Position numbers and translations under genes: made by a program. Shown here piece after piece: positions 49,749 to 51,385 of a stretch of 51,385 bases of DNA (its first letter is position 1; each line of letters begins with the position of its first letter). This stretch comes from GCA-2737595 sp037138535 (GTDB taxonomy: Bacteria > Actinomycetota > Actinomycetes > Nanopelagicales > Nanopelagicaceae): positions 1 to 51,385 of the forward strand of contig JBAXIG010000003.1 of NCBI GenBank assembly GCA_037138535.1. Reading direction: 5' to 3'. Under the pieces are notes generated by a model, which saw nothing but the letters and a program-made list of their open reading frames with translations, was not told the DNA's origin and made no database searches.

Positions 49749-50099
49749 CTATGTTCTCGGGCGCTTGCCGCGTTGATATCGAATCAGCACCGTCCCAAGA
49801 ATCTCATCTGGCGAGATAGCGCCAAAGGATCGGGAATCGTTGCCGTGGCTCTCGCCGTCACCTTCGATCCACCAGCCCGCACCTTCTCGGCGAATGACCC
49901 GCTTCACCAAGAGAATTCCCGGACGGCCAAGCCACTCCACCACCACGATGTGACCTGGCTTCGGGGCGCTTCCCCAGCGCACCAGCAGTCGGTCTCCCTC
50001 ACAGAGGGCGGGCTCCATTGACGCTCCGGAGACCACCACCCTTCCGAGACCTTTCCGCGGGGCAGATGGATGCTCGTTGGACGAGACGGCTCTACTCAT
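49749..50099 (-). CDS. sodX: Nickel superoxide dismutase maturation protease
   Basis: 116-residue S26/S24-type peptidase related to signal peptidase. VSGASMEPALCEGDRLLV carries the nucleophilic Ser and GILLVKRVIRR the general-base Lys; GDGESHGNDSRSFG is the conserved C-terminal box. No membrane helix is present, as expected for the cytoplasmic protease that removes the SodN leader. It is divergent from sodN. The start is uncertain: the ATG at 50099 keeps the sodN promoter free, while an ATG at 50135 adds 12 residues. Neither has a good ribosome-binding site. Confidence 0.88.
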   Translation of the reverse strand: MSRAVSSNEHPSAPRKGLGRVVVSGASMEPALCEGDRLLVRWGSAPKPGHIVVVEWLGRPGILLVKRVIRREGAGWWIEGDGESHGNDSRSFGAISPDEILGTVLIRYQRGKRPRT

Positions 50100-50123
50100 G
50101 GAAGGTAGTCTCACACTTACAAG

Positions 50124-50129
50124 TACTAT
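50124..50129 (+). promoter_or_regulatory. Candidate -10 box of sodN
   Basis: TACTAT in the 64-bp divergent sodX/sodN region. It predicts transcription from about 50136 and a leader of about 28 nt with AGGGAGAG. I saw no obvious Nur-type nickel operator, but a degenerate one cannot be excluded. Confidence 0.35.
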
Positions 50130-50163
50130 TTTCATACACGTCCAACTACTTAGGGAGAGTGCC

Positions 50164-50562
50164 TTGTTCCGTCAACTCACCGCTCCAGCTATCACCGTTT
50201 ACGCGCATTGCGATTTGCCTTGTGGGGTCTATGACCCAGCTCAGGCAAGAATCGAAGCGCAATCAGTGAAGGCTTGCATTGAGAAATTCCACGCCTCTGA
50301 TGATGCGGTCTTTAAGCAACGCGCTGTTGCCATTAAAGAAGATCGCTCGAATTTAGTGAAAGAACACCTCTGGGTGCTCTGGACCGATTACTTCAAGCCT
50401 AATCACTTCGAGGCTCATCCCAACTTGCACGTGCTCTTCAACGAAGCCACTAAATTGGCTGGCGCTGCAGGCACGAAAGGCACGATGGATGTCGCAATCG
50501 CAGATAATTTGCTTGCCAAGATTGACGAAATCGCAGAAATCTTCTGGGCAACCAAGAAGTAA
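50164..50562 (+). CDS. sodN: Nickel-containing superoxide dismutase
   Basis: 132-residue precursor of cytoplasmic Ni-SOD, which converts superoxide to oxygen and hydrogen peroxide. The mature protein (118 residues) begins HCDLPCGVYDPAQARIEA, the nickel hook in which His1, Cys2 and Cys6 bind the metal. A 14-residue leader (FRQLTAPAITVYA after the start Met) must be removed by SodX to free His1. I use the TTG at 50164 because the leader then matches Streptomyces SodN in length and AGGGAGAG lies 5 nt upstream; upstream starts in frame overlap sodX. A strong terminator follows. Confidence 0.95.
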   Translation: MFRQLTAPAITVYAHCDLPCGVYDPAQARIEAQSVKACIEKFHASDDAVFKQRAVAIKEDRSNLVKEHLWVLWTDYFKPNHFEAHPNLHVLFNEATKLAGAAGTKGTMDVAIADNLLAKIDEIAEIFWATKK

Positions 50563-50574
50563 TTTTTAACGCAT

Positions 50575-50607
50575 GAAGAAGCCCCGCACCTTGTGCGGGG
50601 CTTCTTC
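50575..50607 (+). terminator. Rho-independent terminator after sodN
   Basis: GAAGAAGCCCCGCAC and GTGCGGGGCTTCTTC form a perfect 15-bp stem with a 3-nt loop. Because the stem begins GAAGAA and ends TTCTTC it can act in both directions and would also serve the convergent gene ending at 50630. Confidence 0.92.
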
Positions 50608-50629
50608 ATTTCCGCTACGGTTGCCGGAA

Positions 50630-51385
50630 TTAACCGCGGGAGGCTTTTACATTCATCGCTGCCGAAGCAAGTGTTATTGATTTGATCGCACTTCGGACGG
50701 CATCACCGGTAGCACTCTTTGCATCCAGTGAGATCGTGGATGAAAGCGCATAAACGGTGAAGGTGTATTGCTTTGCCCCCGATCCCTGAGAGCACGGGGC
50801 GCCGTATGCACCGGGTCCATGTGATTGCACACCAGCAGTACCCACATCTGTTGCTCCTTCGGCTATCGAAGTGGTACTTCCAGCAATGTTGTAGAGCACC
50901 CAGGAGAAACTCACCGCTGCAGCGGTCTCTCCCGGGCGCGCAGGACCGGGAATCGTATGCATGATGAGGGCATAGCTCTTGGTTCCACTAGGGGTGCCAC
51001 TCCACGAGAATTGTGGAGAGAGACTCTTGCCGTCACAGGTGTAAGTCGTTGGCAAGGTGCCCTCGTCGACTGCAGAGGTACTCTTCAGTGCGAAGATTCC
51101 ATTGGATGACTTCACCACGCTTTCAAACTTTTCAGTAACACCTTGGGGGCCGCCTTGAGCTCCACCTTGAGCTCCGCCTTGAGCTCCACTACTGGGTGCC
51201 ATTGGCTGTGTGCTCGGCTCTGCAGGTGGAACGGGCACCTTAGAAATGGTGGTTTTCTTTGAAAGTAGCTTGTAGCCACTTGGACACTTTGTGGCAGTGA
51301 GAGTCTTAGTTACTTTTCCTTTGCTGCATTTCACTTGAGTGATTGAAACATTCTTGTAGACCACGGCAGCTTTAGTAGGCGCCAT
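50630..51385 (-). CDS. PEBP/YbhB-like protein, partial at window edge
   Basis: At least 251 residues; the 5' end lies beyond the window, so the ATG at 51385 need not be the start. The C-terminal 165 residues form a phosphatidylethanolamine-binding (YbhB/YbcL, Raf-kinase-inhibitor-like) fold: LPTTYTCDGKSLSPQFSW, YALIMHTIPGP, SFSWVLYNIAG and HGPGAYGAPC. Before it are a Pro/Ser linker, an AQGG repeat and a segment SITQVKCSKGKVTKTLTATKCPSGYKLL that resembles short Cys/Lys-rich repeats of secreted actinobacterial proteins. The protein is probably exported; its ligand is unknown. Confidence 0.85.
   Translation of the reverse strand: MAPTKAAVVYKNVSITQVKCSKGKVTKTLTATKCPSGYKLLSKKTTISKVPVPPAEPSTQPMAPSSGAQGGAQGGAQGGPQGVTEKFESVVKSSNGIFALKSTSAVDEGTLPTTYTCDGKSLSPQFSWSGTPSGTKSYALIMHTIPGPARPGETAAAVSFSWVLYNIAGSTTSIAEGATDVGTAGVQSHGPGAYGAPCSQGSGAKQYTFTVYALSSTISLDAKSATGDAVRSAIKSITLASAAMNVKASRG
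51141..51188 (-). repeat. 12-bp tandem repeat in the PEBP gene
   Basis: Three near-identical 12-bp units (51153-51188) plus one diverged copy (51141-51152) encode the AQGG-AQGG-AQGG-PQGV linker. It is prone to length change by slippage. Confidence 0.85.

Overview
The window is core chromosome of an actinobacterium (Actinomycetota, class Actinomycetes). The evidence is the gene set: the mismatch endonuclease NucS, the fused 2-oxoglutarate decarboxylase Kgd, homodimeric AceE, a fused RNase H/histidine phosphatase, DUF3052 and DUF6104 proteins, nickel superoxide dismutase with its protease, a MurA carrying Asp at the fosfomycin cysteine, and gene orders I recall from mycobacteria and Streptomyces. 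Moderate GC, intergenic gaps all below about 300 bp and many 1-4 bp stop/start overlaps suggest a compact genome such as an aquatic actinobacterium. I cannot fix the genus.

Layout. 1-1.7 kb: RNase P RNA, yaaA and a type II toxin-antitoxin pair. 1.8-9.1 kb: RNase H/phosphatase, zinc-ribbon protein, a sphingosine-1-phosphate-lyase-like PLP enzyme, tRNA-Val, an AhpE/Bcp peroxiredoxin, DUF3052 and aceE. 9.1-13.9 kb: thioredoxin-TPR, MeaB and thiolase in one operon, divergent from methylmalonyl-CoA epimerase and an MFS transporter. 13.9-22.3 kb: AI-2E transporter, alpha/beta hydrolase, aldehyde dehydrogenase, nucS, a second peroxiredoxin, a small zinc protein, an ABC exporter, 3-hydroxyacyl-CoA dehydrogenase, a small membrane protein and cobalamin adenosyltransferase. 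22.3-23.6 kb: murA. 23.6-32.3 kb: the complete F1Fo ATP synthase operon (atpB-E-F-H-A-G-D-C on the minus strand), headed by an AtpZ-like protein and a GlcNAc-1-phosphate transferase that appears fused to an AtpI-like domain. 32.3-38.2 kb: glyA, a TsaC-like protein, prmC, prfA, rpmE, rho. 38.4-44.6 kb: argS-lysA-hom-thrC-thrB. 44.7-51.4 kb: tRNA-Arg, kgd, a quinone-oxidoreductase-like gene, a DUF6104 gene, sodX, sodN and a partial secreted PEBP protein.

How the genes work together. MeaB, the epimerase and the cobalamin adenosyltransferase point to a B12-dependent methylmalonyl-CoA mutase route, flanked by thiolase and 3-hydroxyacyl-CoA dehydrogenase for acyl-CoA breakdown. AceE and Kgd supply the two 2-oxo-acid entry points. 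PrmC methylates the release factor encoded next to it. SodX matures SodN. LysA, Hom, ThrC and ThrB form the aspartate-family amino acid branch behind argS.

The most noteworthy points are the apparent GlcNAc-1-P transferase/AtpI fusion, a set of TANNNT boxes 6-7 nt before start codons that indicates widespread leaderless transcription (including a symmetric divergent promoter), a TsaC-family protein lacking its signature residues, and an antitoxin that seems to have lost its original stop codon. I found no CRISPR array, prophage or insertion sequence. No wholly novel multi-gene system stands out.
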